From Silene latifolia (Eukaryota; Streptophyta; Magnoliopsida; Caryophyllales; Caryophyllaceae), in contig NC_133536.1 of NCBI RefSeq assembly GCF_048544455.1, positions 193,753,325-193,817,324 on the forward strand: a stretch of DNA of 64,000 nucleotides, written 5' to 3'. Under the pieces are notes generated by a model. The model saw nothing but the letters and a program-made list of their open reading frames with translations. It searched no databases and had not been told where the DNA came from. Below are positions 38,202 to 50,137 of the stretch, in pieces; within the stretch, counting starts at the first letter, position 1, and each line of letters begins with the position of its first letter. The position numbers were made by a program, and so were the translations under genes.

Positions 38202-38421
38202 TATAATATAATAATTATACTATAACAAATAAAAACTTATATACTATTTCCGCATTAGTAGGTTAGCTTTGTTATTTCGTTGCTTGAAAAACTTATGTAC
38301 TAGTTAATTGAATGTTAAAGTATTTCAGGCCACTTTGTAGAGATGTATTTGTATAAGCTGTGTGAGACTAATATGTTTTAAATTCAAGAATTATTATACA
38401 TAAGTTATTCACGTATCTAGC

Positions 38422-38499
38422 GAGTTGTGGATGGTGGAGTGTGAGGGGAAAGTAAGGAGAGAGTTGTGGATGGTGGAGTGTGAGGGGAAAGTAAGGAGA
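38422..38499. repeat. Perfect 39-bp tandem duplication
   Basis: GAGTTGTGGATGGTGGAGTG and the following 19 bases occur twice without change (38422-38460 and 38461-38499). Confidence 0.92.
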
Positions 38500-40582
38500 A
38501 GATATAGGAATGAGATGGTTATCGCCTCAAAACACCGGCAACATAGGGTCACGATGGCATCACTGGGGTAGTTGTTCGGCTGTGTTAATGTGGTGATTGC
38601 AAGGACGGTGTAATTGTGTAAGTCATAGGAGTAGTGCTTGGTATTGTGTTGGTCAGGGGTGTGTCGTAGTGACGGCGGTGCTAGTTGGTGCCGAATAATG
38701 GAACATGACCACCGACAATGTCTGGTATGGACCCTGATGTTGTCGACGGTGGCCAGCGTTGTCGATGGCATCATCTGTGGTGGTTAGTATGTTGTCAGGG
38801 TCGACATGGGCTGGGATAGTTGTTGGCGATGACAGGTGGTGACGATGGAGATGATGTTAAGGTGGGGGGAATTGTATCATTTGTATTTTATGTAACAACG
38901 AGATAACTTCGCTCTTAATGATTCGCGATTCCTACGATTAACCGAGTAACCCTAGTTTTACATGTATAAATAGTTAAAATTTATGTATAATAATTTAAAA
39001 CCTAATCAAAATATAATTTTATTATACATGTGCAACCTTGCATGGGGGTTAAGGTGTATATGGATCTTTAACTTGGTATGTTGTCTGATTATGATTATAC
39101 ATGTCATGAAAAATAGTGGTGAAGTATTGATGTCTCAAATTGATTATATTAACGTTCTTTGTTACCTTTTTTGTTTGAAAAGCTAAATATTTGAACTAAA
39201 CTTGAATGTTGACTTCCTTTATTATCGTGTCCTACTTGTTATTAATTGTTTAATTTCTAAATAAAAATAGTGACAATTCATATTACTTGAGTTACATAAC
39301 TACCAACATAAGACTAATGATAGCAGATGTGGTGAAATGATGGAGGGATACGGTTTTTCAAGAACAGGTTCTTTGTAAATCCGACATCGATTGATGATTA
39401 ATAACATGACGAAGCAAACACAAAGTCAACACAAATTCGACACCAATTGGTGTATATGAACTCGCTTATCTCATCATTTATTTGCATGAAAAGTTGGTGA
39501 AAAATAAACTATAATTTAACAATATGCGTTTTTATACGTAGTTGCTCATTTATATACATGATTTATCCCAATTATGTATTATTTCACAAAATTTCCACAC
39601 AACTAATCTTCCGTAGAAAAACAACAAAATTATAAATTTTTATCCTACCCTCAAAAGCTAATCAAATTCCTCTCAAATTATTCAATTTTAGATCTTAAAT
39701 TTCACAAGAAATAAGAAACAATTTATTTTTTTAAGTAAATTACATGAAATTATTATTGTATAAATTGTATTTTTTTTTTTCCAATAAGGGCTCTGAAACC
39801 CAAATGCTAAAAACTACTTCCCGTAAATTTCTGCCTCATTTAATCAGATGTGCTTATCCTTCGTGAATTAGGTTAAACTTGTGTAGATACCTGTATCTGT
39901 CGATATTGGAATTTGTAGAGAACCCGTTAAACACCCGATGATGATAGGACAAGATGTATTTCTTAGTTGGCATTGTCATTATTTGGAGTTCGTTTTACGA
40001 CGTAGAATGGGAGTTGTCGATGAAGCATTTTATTAATTTAAATGATATTTAAATTAAATATTTTATTAAAGAAAAATCATTTTATCTGTTTCATAATTAA
40101 TTTCTAATGTATTTTATTGAAAATAAAATAGTATTTGATTTGAAAAATCGTTTTGAAAGTTTAAATTATTTTATAAATCGTATTTGAAAAACTCGATTTT
40201 TACGACGGTTTTATACACGATTTCAAGCTTGTTTTCTACTCGAATTGGGCACGAATTTCGAAGCAATCTTTGGCCCATCTCTCCTCCACCTAACCCATGT
40301 TCAAACCATATACACCCAACCCAATTCCTTCACCAAAGCCTACCCAAACCTCGTCTTAAACAATCCACACAAAACAGCCCAAACACCCATTTCCCGTTTT
40401 GCTTTCGAGCTCTCAAAACCCGTCTTAAACTACCCCAAAACTCGTACCCATTACCACTAACCTATAACCTACCACCCTACCCATATTACTTTAGCTTTCC
40501 CACCAACACCCCTCCCCCCCCCCCCAAAAAAAAAAAAAAAAATATGTCTCCTAAAACCCGTGTACAAACCAGTGGCAACAGC
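38500..40582. other. Intergenic, no gene recognised
   Basis: About 2 kb. GT-rich to 38880, then AT-rich. A C10/A18 run lies at about 40508-40540, just left of the truncated LTR. The proline/asparagine-rich frame at 40184-40702 runs through this low-complexity sequence and into the LTR, so I do not call it a gene. Confidence 0.55.
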
Positions 40583-40788
40583 TTTAACACCCCCATCTAC
40601 CAAAGTGCCTTACTAAGGCCTATCTTAGCAAATGGAACTGCTACCATCACGGTTGCCCGAGGTAAGGTATATCAAATAGACCATAAAAGAATGTTTAACT
40701 AAAGTAAATAAATGTTTAGTCGATTACAAGCTAAAATACCAAAATCACTGAAATACAACTCCAAAACAAAGTGATCATCTAACGTTAA

Positions 40789-41414
40789 TGATAAGGCTAA
40801 AGTCGTATCACCTTAATCAAAGTAAACCTAAACTACTACTAACAAAATAGCTAGCGGTAAGTCAGGGTCGAATCCACAGGGAGGCGGTGATTATCTAGTT
40901 TGTTTATATTTAAATATGTCTTAAAGTAACCAATTGTGGGAGTTTTGATTGTTTGTATGCTAACAGCTAGTTGCAAGTAATTAAAAGACAAATAACAATA
41001 ATATTAAAGGTCTAAGATTTTTGGTTCACTAGGTCAATTATATGGGGTCTATTAATCAATTGCTAGATCTACCAAGCTGTCTAAGGTCATAAGATCGGTC
41101 GACTCAATTATGCCCTTTGACAGCTTGACAGATCTAGCAATTGATTAATATACCCCATATAATTGACCTAGTGAACCGGAAATCCTAGACCTTTAATATT
41201 ATTTTTATTTGCCCTTTAAATTACTTGCAATTAGTTGGTTAGCATAAAAAACAAAACAAACCCCCACAATTGGTTACTTTAAGACATATTTAAATATAAA
41301 CAAACTAGATAATCACCGCCTCCCTGTGGATTCGACCCTGACTTACCGCTAGCTATTTTGTTAGTAGTAGTTTAGGTTTACTTTGATTAAGGTGATACGA
41401 CTTTAGCCTTATCA
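40789..41414. repeat. Large hairpin: inverted LTR 3' segments
   Basis: Arms 40789-41087 and 41112-41414 are near-perfect reverse complements of about 300 bp, with a loop of about 24 nt. Both arms contain the LTR 3' end (TTATCA outermost). Confidence 0.9.
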
Positions 41415-41512
41415 AATTTGGCGCCGTTGCCGGGGAGGCAACAAATTTTCTGTTTGTTTTTGTTTAGTTTGTCTTTTGTCTCAGGGAACATCAGTTCCTT
41501 GAGACCGTTCTA

Positions 41513-41974
41513 ATGTTTTCCATCGAGTTTCTACAGGATGAAGATGAGAACTTCCATGATTACATGCTTAGATGGAATGATTGGATTCGTTCCCATAATT
41601 ATGAGGCTAAAATTCCACGGCTTACTATGTGCCTTACCATCATAAAAGGTATGAACAGACAAACCCAAGCCTATATTGACTCCATATGTATGGGAGATTT
41701 TGGTGGTAAGAATATTGAAGATGTCCTTTCTTTCTTTGAATGGCTTGCTATTGAATGTATTAAACCCACTTTTTCATTTCAGCCATACATGGATGAGGGT
41801 GTGGGTGAGACCATAGAAACCGTTTTAAAGAATGAAAAAGATATTGAGGGAAACATAGAGGATGAGAACATATGCTCAGTTGATAACCCCTTCTTTGACG
41901 ACAATCTAGAACCCCTCTATGACGATTTTACAGACAGTGAGTCACATGAGGAAGACTTAATAGACCCCATATAA
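41513..41974 (+). pseudogene. Partial gag frame inside the rearranged Athila-like element
   Basis: A 153-aa frame. FLQDEDENFHDYMLRWNDWI, ...YIDSICMGDFGGKNIEDVLS and FFEWLA fit the C-terminal half of the retrotransposon gag core as found in Athila-like elements (F-x-Q-x-x-x-E-x-F-x-x-Y, then S-M-C-x-G-x-F-x-x-K). The acidic tail runs to a stop exactly where the next LTR segment starts. It lacks the gag N-terminus and a CCHC knuckle. Confidence 0.65.
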
Positions 41975-43776
41975 TTGACCTAGTGAACCGGAAATCCTAG
42001 ACTTTTAATATTATCGTTATTCATCTTTTATTTACTTTGCAATTAGCTGTTAGAAATCAAATCAAACAAAACCCCGCAATTGGTTACCTTAAGACACTAT
42101 AAACATCAACAAACTAGATAATCACCGCCTCCCTGTGGATTTGACCCTGACTTACCGCTAGCTATTTTGTTAGTAGTAGTTTAGGTTTACTTTGATTAAG
42201 GCCAACGACTGAAACAACCTTATCAAATTTGGCGCCGTTGCCGGGGATAAGGTTTTTTCAAGCAATAATCAAACGACAACTTATATGATTTCCCTAGCAA
42301 TTAATCAATTTTTCCCTTTTAATTAACCTAGATCCCCTTCATCCTAGATGAAGATTTAGCTACTCATAGTAATTATAATAACAATAATGATATAAGAAAG
42401 CATAATTAAGAACATAAAAGATGAACAATAATGATAGAATAATTATTAAAGAAAGATTGATACCGTAATAAAGGAATACTTAGATCCGGAAGGAAGAACA
42501 ATAAATAAACTAAACTAAGTATTTGAGAGAGTTTTCTAAGGTAGTTATACTAAACCTATGTAAAATAAAGTATAAAATAACTTAGGGTACGAGTTTTGGT
42601 ATTTATAGCAATACATAACCGACTTAAGAAAAGTTGCGGGAATTATAAAACTGGAAGGTTCCTCGATCGAGTCGAGAGTGACTCGATCGAGGCACCAAAC
42701 TTCAAGAACACCCAACTCTCGACATTGCGAAATTTAGTTGATTAGGTTGGTTCCTCGATCGAGTTGAGAGTGACTCGATCGAGCATGAAGTTCCTCGATC
42801 GAGCCAAGGTTGACTCGATCGAGGCACCAATTCCTGCTTCGCGCACTGAACTTCAAACGGCCGCCATTTCTTCGTTACTTGTCAGAAACAAGCGATTTTT
42901 GTGGCGTTGGAAAGCTAAGAGGATAAGCTTTCACCTCTAATTGGAATTACTTTAAAATATGTTGTAGAACTCGAGATATGGCTCTTCAAATTAGGCACTT
43001 GTAATAAGAAGCTCTTTTCTTCGTGTTTTCTTCTTAACTTCTCTTCCTTCGTTCTTATGGATTCTTGTGCCATACTTCGTGTATCCCTTCATGCTCACTC
43101 CGCGATGCCCATTTCATTCCTTTGCTCCTCAAATGCATCATTCCTGCATTAAACATCAAAAGGCGGAAGTATCGACATTCTAACTTAAAAGGCATGTAAA
43201 TGCTATAAACTAGCACGAAAACCGTATCAAAAGCAATTAAGGGGAGGCATAAATATGTATATAATTATGACTCATCAGTTAACATGAAAGCGGAAGCTAG
43301 CTAGTAGACTTGGTGATACTCTCATCCATCCCGCAAGAAGCTCAACCAAACAAAACCTGCTAGACATGTGTTCACCATTCCCCAATGGATTACCACAGGT
43401 TTTTAAAACATACAAGGGGTTAGTCAACTCCACAATAAAACATGAACTTCAACAATAACAGCAACAATAAACAATCCAGTTCAGTCTTGCAACAACACAA
43501 TCTCCAACCTCCAAGTACATTATCTAAACCGCAGCCCAGATCTGCCAGGTTACCCATCGCAATAGGTACCTACACCGCCAGTGGTAAACCGCAGCCTTGC
43601 CACCTAAAGTCCCGCTCATTGCAACGAGCGAACCCAGATCATTAATGTGCACATCCCTCTTATGACGGGAGTCACAAGGGGTGAACATGGGGGTAACGAC
43701 CATCTCCCGACAATGGCTCCACAATCAATACCAATAATGCCAATAACACAAAGTCACCACAATACTATCACAACAA

Positions 43777-44500
43777 GGAAATTGAATTTATTAACATGTT
43801 TAGATTTGCATGTTTTATTTTAACTGTTTTGATTATGATTAAATTAAATCTATTAACATGTTAATCAATTGTTGTCATGTTTACTTGATGTGTCGATTCG
43901 TGTCATGGATGATTATAGATATCACGACTTAGGGGCTATTTTAGGTATAAAATTTATTCATTTTATTTGTCTTAAGCATGTGCCAACCATTTATGAAATA
44001 ATCGTTTGAATTAGTTGCTTGTTTGCCTTGTTTCAAGTCACGTGTTTTATATCATTGCATATAAATTGTATGAGACCCTACTTGGCCTAAAATATACCTT
44101 GCATGACCCATATTTAGACCGTGACCATCCGTGGGGTGTCTCGACCTTCATGCCACGTTCTGAGCTTGTTTCGATTGTAATTGATCATGTTTGCTCATGA
44201 CTGCGTTGTTTGCTTGTTTTGTTGCAATTGTTATTGTAAACTAACCACTAATGTTTGTTGTCTATCTTATGCTAAGAGTAATAATATCTCTTATCCCTCT
44301 CTTTGTTGTTTATTTTACTAGAATAGCTAATGCATTTCACATGTTAAAACAACTTTGACATAGTTAGTTATTTTTGCATTAAATCGACGTAGAAACCATC
44401 TCACGTGTTAGGGTTAAAACGATGTTTGCATTTCATAATTGGGATAACTATGACCTAATTCACGAACATCATTTATTGGAGTAGAGATCGTTATTGTAAT
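43777..44500. other. Intergenic, no gene recognised
   Basis: AT-rich. The short frame at 44015-44200 has no family I recognise and I do not call it. Confidence 0.5.
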
Positions 44501-44670
44501 GGGCGAGGTTAGGTGTCCTTATGGGCTTCCTAACGCGTACCTTCACCACGAGCTCAATGTCAATGGTTAGCAGATCCATCTGAAAGCCTTTGTACGGTTT
44601 CTAGGCCTTCCTAAGATCTGGTAGCGACTCTAATGAAGCACATGCAAGACCCGCGCAAATGTTGGTGGAG
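44501..44670 (+). mobile_element. Possible Ogre/Tat-type LTR end and primer-binding-site remnant
   Basis: GGTGTCCTTATGGGCTTCC, CTTCACCACGAGC and finally CTGGTAGCGACTCTAATG resemble the LTR 3' end and TGGCGACTC-type primer-binding site of Ogre/Tat elements. Nothing downstream confirms a body. Treat as a suggestion. Confidence 0.3.
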
Positions 44671-45089
44671 TGATGTCCACGGCTTTCTAAATATCAACTT
44701 GCAAGGTTGCGAGGTTTGATAAAATAATAATTGCATCATTAAGATCTTATGACATTGGGTATATCACCGTGGATTCTATTTCGAAGAATCCGTCAAAGGA
44801 TTTTATTTAAAAGTATCAAATAAAATTGTTGAGATTAACTTATCTTTGGTATACATGTATTTCATCTTGGTTTATGTAAGTGTTAGATAAGTGACAATTA
44901 TTATTGTACTCGAAGGTCTTTAAGGGTGTAGTTATAGAATCCAATTTTTATTTTTATTGTGGTTTTTTGGTAATAAAAGAGAAAGGACTCACGAGGAGAG
45001 CGTAGGGAAGGATAAGTGAGAAAAAAAATGAGAAGTGTAAAAATGTAATATTTGTACATGATCGAGTGAAATATGTATATAAAAAAAAA

Positions 45090-46190
45090 GGGTTATTTAA
45101 TAGGAATATTCTGAACTATGCGGATGCTGCTCAAAATACTCCAAACTCTATTTTAACTACCAATAAAACCAACAATTGCCCCTTTCACTTATATTACAAT
45201 CGGTCGACTGGCTACCTGCTAAACAGGTGAACTTAACCAACAATTGCCTCTTTCGCTTATATTACAATCGGTCGACTGGCTACCTGCTAAACAGGTGAAC
45301 TTTATTTTACACCTCTTTTAACCTCTCTTTTTCTCTTCTCTTGTAAATTTTTTACTTCTTCTCCTACCTCTTCACCTAATCCCCATTAAAGCAATAAGTC
45401 TTCTCCAACACAGGTAAAGCTATATTTCGCCTTCTTAAAAAGTATCACATTGTTCTGCTATTCTGACATGCATAGATTTAATACATACCGTGAAAGGCCA
45501 ACTTTAAAAAAAGCAGTGAAACATGATCTCAAGGAGCATTAAACAACTCCGTGACATTCATACCACGAATAAATCTAGCTAGCTACTGACATTTATCAAA
45601 AACAAAAAGTGAAAAGCACAAGTATCTATTTTTGGTCTTCTGAGTAGGTATAATTTTCAACACACTTATATTTAATCAATATGCAATCACAGAGTTACAT
45701 ATTTTGTCTCCCTACTATCAAGATCTTGGAAAATGGCTCTTCTTCACCTCTTCTTCCAGTCTTCATTGGTAAAACAGTTGTGGAGGTGGGTTTATTGGAA
45801 GAGATGTGAATAAACGAGCTCATTAGCCGAGAACAATTTAGGGTTTTGAGTGTCACTTGTATTTTTCGATCCACATAAATTTTCATGTAAATAATAGTGA
45901 CCAATTTATTTGAGAAACAATTGAGAAAAAAATTAAATTCTAAGAAATATAAAGTACCGTAGAAATAAAAGAGAAAAGTAAAATTTAAAAAAAAAAAATC
46001 ACAGAAAAAGTGAAAAAAGGGTAAAGGAGTGGGCCCAAGCAAAAAGTGACCTGTTATAACAAGTTAAAAAGACACCAGTTCTATTCAAAGGGAAGGGGGG
46101 GTAATTGTTAGTTTTATTCCTAATTAAAATAGAGTTTGTAGTATTTTGAGCAGCACTCATATAGTTCGTAGTATTCCTATTAAATAACCC
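45090..46190. mobile_element. Long-TIR non-autonomous element, Mutator-like
   Basis: About 1.1 kb. The first ~85 bp (GGGTTATTTAATAGGAATA...CTGCTCAAAATACT...CTCTATTTTAA) recur inverted at the right end (...AGTATTTTGAGCAGC...TATTCCTATTAAATAACCC). Long inverted repeats suit Mutator-like elements. The 9-10 bp target duplication is only approximate, because the flanks are A runs (TAAAAAAAAA and TAAAAAAAGG). No transposase is encoded; a 68-bp tandem repeat lies inside. Confidence 0.72.
45167..45302. repeat. 68-bp tandem duplication
   Basis: Two units (45167-45234 and 45235-45302), each AACCAACAATTGCC...GGTCGACTGGCTACCTGC...CAGGTGAACTT, differing at two positions. Confidence 0.9.
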
Positions 46191-46981
46191 TAAAAAAAGG
46201 GTGTTGCTCATTCATGTACATGATTTACTCAATCATGTACATAATTTACACAATTGCCCTTCTCATTTCTTCACCTAATCTCCCTCTCTTCGTTTCCTTT
46301 TTCGATTTAAAAAAAAAGGCAAACTTAGAAACACCTTACCCACCCCCACTGTCGTCCCAGACACCCAATTGCCACCGCCGTCCACCGCATGACCAACCCT
46401 CGTCGGACCCTGAAGTCGCGCCTCCCTACAACTACCCATCGCGGCACCGCCCCTCTACCAGACCACCACCCCTTACCGTCATTTTGTTATTGATGCCGCC
46501 CTAGCAACGCCACCTCCCATGTCACATCACCCTCACGCCACCACCGTCTAGGTTAATTGTCGAGCTATGCATCTAATAGCCTATTTTGAGGAGAATCAAC
46601 ATGTCGACAAGCACAATCAAAGATGCTCATTTGCTTATTGATGATGAAACGTATATCAAGCATCAAACAATAGTCAACTTTAATCCAAACCTTAATATAA
46701 AAAAAATGAAACCCTAATTAAAAAGATTAATCATTTAATCAACTTAATCCAAATAAAACTAAAGGAGTAAATAGATAAACAAAGTAATTTGCTGTTTAGT
46801 ATTAGATTTGTGATTCTTAATTAACAAATTATGAGCAATTTGATTATGTTTTAGGGGAGGAAAAGAAAGAAAAATTGGTTTTTTTTTTGGTGCAAGAAGG
46901 GTAGAGTATGGAAACATTATGAAAAAATGTCTATGATTGAGTAAAATGTGTACTTGAATGAGAAACTACGTAAAAAAATAG
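46191..46981. mobile_element. Second inverted-repeat element abutting the first
   Basis: The left end (TAAAAAAAGGGTGTTGCTCATTCATG...ATTTACTCAATCATGTAC, about 46191-46245) matches in inverse the right end (ATGATTGAGTAAAATGTGTAC...GAATGAGAAACTACGTAAAAAAATA, about 46931-46981) with some divergence. Part of the same motif (TTGTACATGATCGAGTGAAATATG) lies left of the first element at about 45054-45077, so the first element may have inserted into the end of this one. It carries a proline-rich frame (46214-46504) that looks incidental. Confidence 0.5.
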
Positions 46982-47386
46982 TTTCCTTTTTTTCAAGCAA
47001 CTTTGGAGATATGGTCTCTCGCAGATTTATTCAGAGATTTCTCTTTCGTATCGCTTAATGTGTCTTTTGTAAACCTTTTATTTGTTGATCGTGACCAAAA
47101 TAACTCTTTATTTTCATACATCTTTTATAATAAGTATACCAGTTTATCACTAAATGTGTGTCTTTCGTACATGTTTTATTATATGTGGTACTAGTTTTAC
47201 CATAGAATGTAAAATGGTCTCCCAATAAATTTATTTTAAAATCATTTTTCAATAGACTTACTTTTTTTTCAAGTTTTGTCAAAGTTAACAATTTGAATAA
47301 TAGACAAACATGTTCATGAAGAAAAGCACTTGACTTTTTTTATTATACTTACATAATCATCATTCGTTTCATTTTACCATTTTTCA
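46982..47386. other. Intergenic, 3' of the cysteine-rich peptide gene
   Basis: No coding frame is supported. The AT-rich sequence probably includes the 3' UTR of the minus-strand gene at 47387-47908. Confidence 0.5.
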
Positions 47387-47908
47387 CTAATTAATAGAAG
47401 AACCAGGCGCACAACCACAACCGCAATTACCATTAATACAACTGGCAGGACACCTATAACAATCCAGATAAGTACAGTCGACATCTACTGTACATGCTTT
47501 GTTAGTAACTACCCTACTTAAGTTGGATCCTGTGCCAAGCTTATCAGAATTAAAAGAACTTGATTCTGATGACAGTGTGTAAAATGACAAACCTGTTGTA
47601 TAATCATATTATTTATATGAAATTAGCATACACTTTATATATAGTAGATAAAACTATAATAAAAGCAAAGTGAAACATTAATACTAAATTCAAGTTAATA
47701 CTCAATGAATATCTCACATGTATTGATGATATACTTATGTGAGATTATTAATGATAAAGATATATAGAGTTAATTAATGAATCTCTGTTATTAACAAAAG
47801 TGATTAAATTGGATGAAATGAAATTATAGCGGACCAAGATATTGAAAATGACGTACCCATCAAAAAAGCGAAGACAATCATAGACTTGAATGAAATTGTA
47901 GCCTCCAT
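47387..47908 (-). CDS. Small secreted eight-cysteine peptide (two exons)
   Basis: Exon 1 is 47908-47857 and exon 2 is 47592-47387. The intron has GT (GTACGT) and AG (ACAACAG) borders. Joined they give 85 aa. Exon 1 encodes a hydrophobic start, MEATISFKSMIVFAFLMG, continuing into LSFYTLSSES, a good signal peptide. A Ser/Thr-rich spacer follows, then a C-terminal domain with eight cysteines spaced C-x5-C-x4-C-x2-C-x3-C-x4-C-x-C-x-C, ending APGSSIN. An intron just after the signal peptide is typical of plant defensin-like and other cysteine-rich peptide genes. The Cys pattern does not match a classical defensin I can name, so the family and role (defence, signalling or reproduction) are unknown. 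A TATA box lies upstream at 48012-48022. Confidence 0.78.
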
Positions 47909-48011
47909 TTATTTTTTGTAAAATTATTGATTATTGTGCTAGATTAATTATGAATAAAGGTGTATCAGTGCTTAAGGTTTAGTTGTTTGACGAGGTTGAT
48001 TTCGTTTTACT

Positions 48012-48022
48012 TTATATATAGG
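48012..48022 (-). promoter_or_regulatory. TATA box of the cysteine-rich peptide gene
   Basis: The minus strand reads CTATATATAAAG about 105 bp upstream of the ATG at 47908. Transcription would start about 30 bp downstream, giving a 5' UTR of roughly 75 nt. Confidence 0.65.
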
Positions 48023-48900
48023 AAGAACTATCATCTTAGATAGTGCTACTATAAATGTTTATGGGTATAAAACTATAATATGGTTTGGTGATCACATTTA
48101 GAAATTTATAATGTTATAAATGTTAATGGGCACATTTCGAAAACTATTGATGACATGCAAATCTAGGTAGATAACTGTTTTTTAAAAGGAATTTTCAACG
48201 ATAAGACACAATATAACGCTAAAATATAGTGGGTTAAATTTAAAACTATGAAAGATAAAAAAAAAATTCATGTATTAAACTTGTGTATACCATCCGATTT
48301 AATTTGTATTTGAGCCTAGCGAGATTACAGGGGCGGTAAAATTCTCCCACGTGAGTTTTAACATCGTTGCGTTCCCTATTCTTGAACTAAGACCTCTGGT
48401 TAAGTTGGAATAACCCTTTAAAGATGATCTAAGTGCTCATGAGTAAAAATAATCTGTTGTAGAAGTAAACATCTAAATTTAGACATCCAATTATTGTTGT
48501 AAAGTTTTAAGGAATCATTGGTTTTTTTAGAAATGTAAAAATGTAATTCTGTATATTGGACCTCTTAGTTACGAGAATTATAAACAACAAACTTGTTTCC
48601 TTTCAAAGATGCATATAACACCCCAAAATATATTATTTAGCATTTCCTAAAAAAGAGCAAATAAACCGCTCTCGGAGTATAATTATTTTCGCATATGATC
48701 GTGAACAAATTATATAGGTGATAGATAATTAACTACCGTTTAATTAATTAGGATTTAATTAATTAGAATTGCATGAAATCGCATGAATTAGAATTGTTTG
48801 TGTCGATTTGCCTTCTGTATGCATGTCGTGTGTTTGAGTCGAATGTCACATTTTTTTAGGCTCGAATTTAGTCTAATTGGTGTATGATTTACATGATTCA
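48023..48900. other. Upstream intergenic region
   Basis: AT-rich; no other gene seen. It ends at the LTR border. ATTCA (48896-48900) is the expected target duplication half of the minus-strand element. Confidence 0.5.
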
Positions 48901-50137
48901 TGATAAGGTTATTTTCAGTCGTTGGCCTATAAAAATAAATCCTAAATTACTACTAACTGGTAGTTAGTGGCAAGAAAGGGTCGAATCCACAGGGAGGCGA
49001 GTTAATTGTTCTAGTTTGCTAATACTTAGATTTATCTTAAAGGTAACAGTTTTATGGGAGTTTTGATTGGTTTGATTTCTAATAACTAATAGCAAGTAAA
49101 ATAAAGATGAATAACAATAATATTAAGAGAGTCTAGGGCCCGTATTCACTAGGTAGTCATCAAAGGGCAAGGTTTAATTCATTGATTGAGCAATTTATAT
49201 TGTTGAAAGTCATATGATCGGTCGATTCTAATATGTCTTTTTAGATCTAAACTTCACATGCAATCGCTATCATTAAGTTGGTCTAATTCAATTTTCGTGG
49301 CCTATACTAGTCTTAACCCGATCGGTGAAAATTCTAGTTTATGCAAGACTAATTAACCAATTGTGATCAGTAATCAATTAACTAGATGTAGAACAATAAG
49401 TGAACAACAATCAAAAGCAATTTAACAATCAATTCATGAGTTACCCCTTTTATAATAACCTAGATCCCCTTTCACCCTAGATAATAGATTTAGCTACTCA
49501 TAATAAAGGGAATAACAACAATAAGATTAATGAACAACATGATTAAAAGCATAAAAGATGAACAAGCAATTGAATTAATAATTGAGGAATTAGAACAATA
49601 CCGTAATGAAGAACAATAGATCCGATGCTAAACTAATCTAAAAGTATTCTAAGAGAGTTTTTAGAGTAGCTATACGAAACTAGGAAAAATAGCGTAAATT
49701 AAACTAGGGTACGGTTTAGGTATTTATAGTAAAACATAACCGACTTAAGAAAAATTGCGGAAAATCTAGAGATATGTGGTTCCTCGATCGAGCTTGCTCT
49801 TACTCGATCGAGTGCACAGGTTCCTCGATTGATCCTGGCTATAGTTGATCGAGGCACCATCCTGTTTCAGTTCCTTTCTTCGTGTTGTCTTCTTAACTTT
49901 TCTTCCTTTATTCTTATGGATTCCCGTGCCATCATGCTTCGTGTATTCCTTCATGCCCACTCCGCGATTCTCATTTCATTCCTTTGCTCCTCAAATGCAT
50001 CATTCCTGCATTAAACATCAAATAGTGGAAGTATCGACATTCTAATATAAAAGGCATATAAATAATATAATTTGGCACGAAACCGTATAAAAGCAACTAA
50101 GGGGAGGCATAAATATGTATATAATTATGACTCATCA
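48901..50137 (-). mobile_element. 3' LTR of minus-strand Athila-like element
   Basis: 1,237 bp, TGATAAGG...GACTCATCA on the plus strand. A polypurine tract (minus strand GATGAGGGGAGTT, 50138-50150) adjoins its U3 end, so this is the 3' LTR and the body lies at higher coordinates. A TATA-like ACTATAAATACC is on the minus strand at about 49719-49730. Four palindromic or near-palindromic CTCGATCGAG motifs lie at about 49783-49856. The LTR parts at 40789-43277 are the same family. Confidence 0.88.

Larger units (their letters stand above)
40789..43277. mobile_element. Rearranged Athila-like non-autonomous retroelement
   Basis: A 2,489-bp insertion starting TGATAAGGC and ending GACTCATCA, with perfect target duplication GTTAA (40784-40788 and 43278-43282). 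Its two outer ends are the two ends of one LTR in minus orientation (compare 48901-50137). The middle instead holds, in order: an inverted LTR 3' part (40789-41087), the same part forward (41112-41414), a PBS TGGCGCCGTTGCCGGGG (41419-41435), a gag-like frame, another forward LTR 3' part (about 41963-42233), a second PBS (42238-42254), then the LTR 5' part in minus orientation (about 42255-43277). It has no polymerase. Confidence 0.82.
40583..43776 (-). mobile_element. Truncated Tekay-like LTR, split by a rearranged retroelement
   Basis: 40583-40788 and 43283-43776 together match the first ~700 bp (plus-strand view) of the LTRs at 166-1529 and 2453-3799: TTTAACACCCCCATCTACC, GTTGCCCGAGGT, then ATTAATGTGCACATCCC and ATGACGGGAG. 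The remainder, including the palindrome block and the ATTACA end, is missing. The insertion at 40789-43277 lies between the two parts. Confidence 0.85.

Noticed and set aside
38409..38774. 121-aa minus-strand frame
   Set aside because: Starts in unrecognised sequence and runs through the 39-bp tandem duplication; low-complexity, no domain or splice support.
40184..40702. 172-aa Pro/Asn-rich frame
   Set aside because: Passes through a C/A homopolymer and into a retrotransposon LTR; not credible as a gene.
46214..46504. 96-aa proline-rich frame
   Set aside because: Lies within an inverted-repeat element, low-complexity, no conserved blocks.
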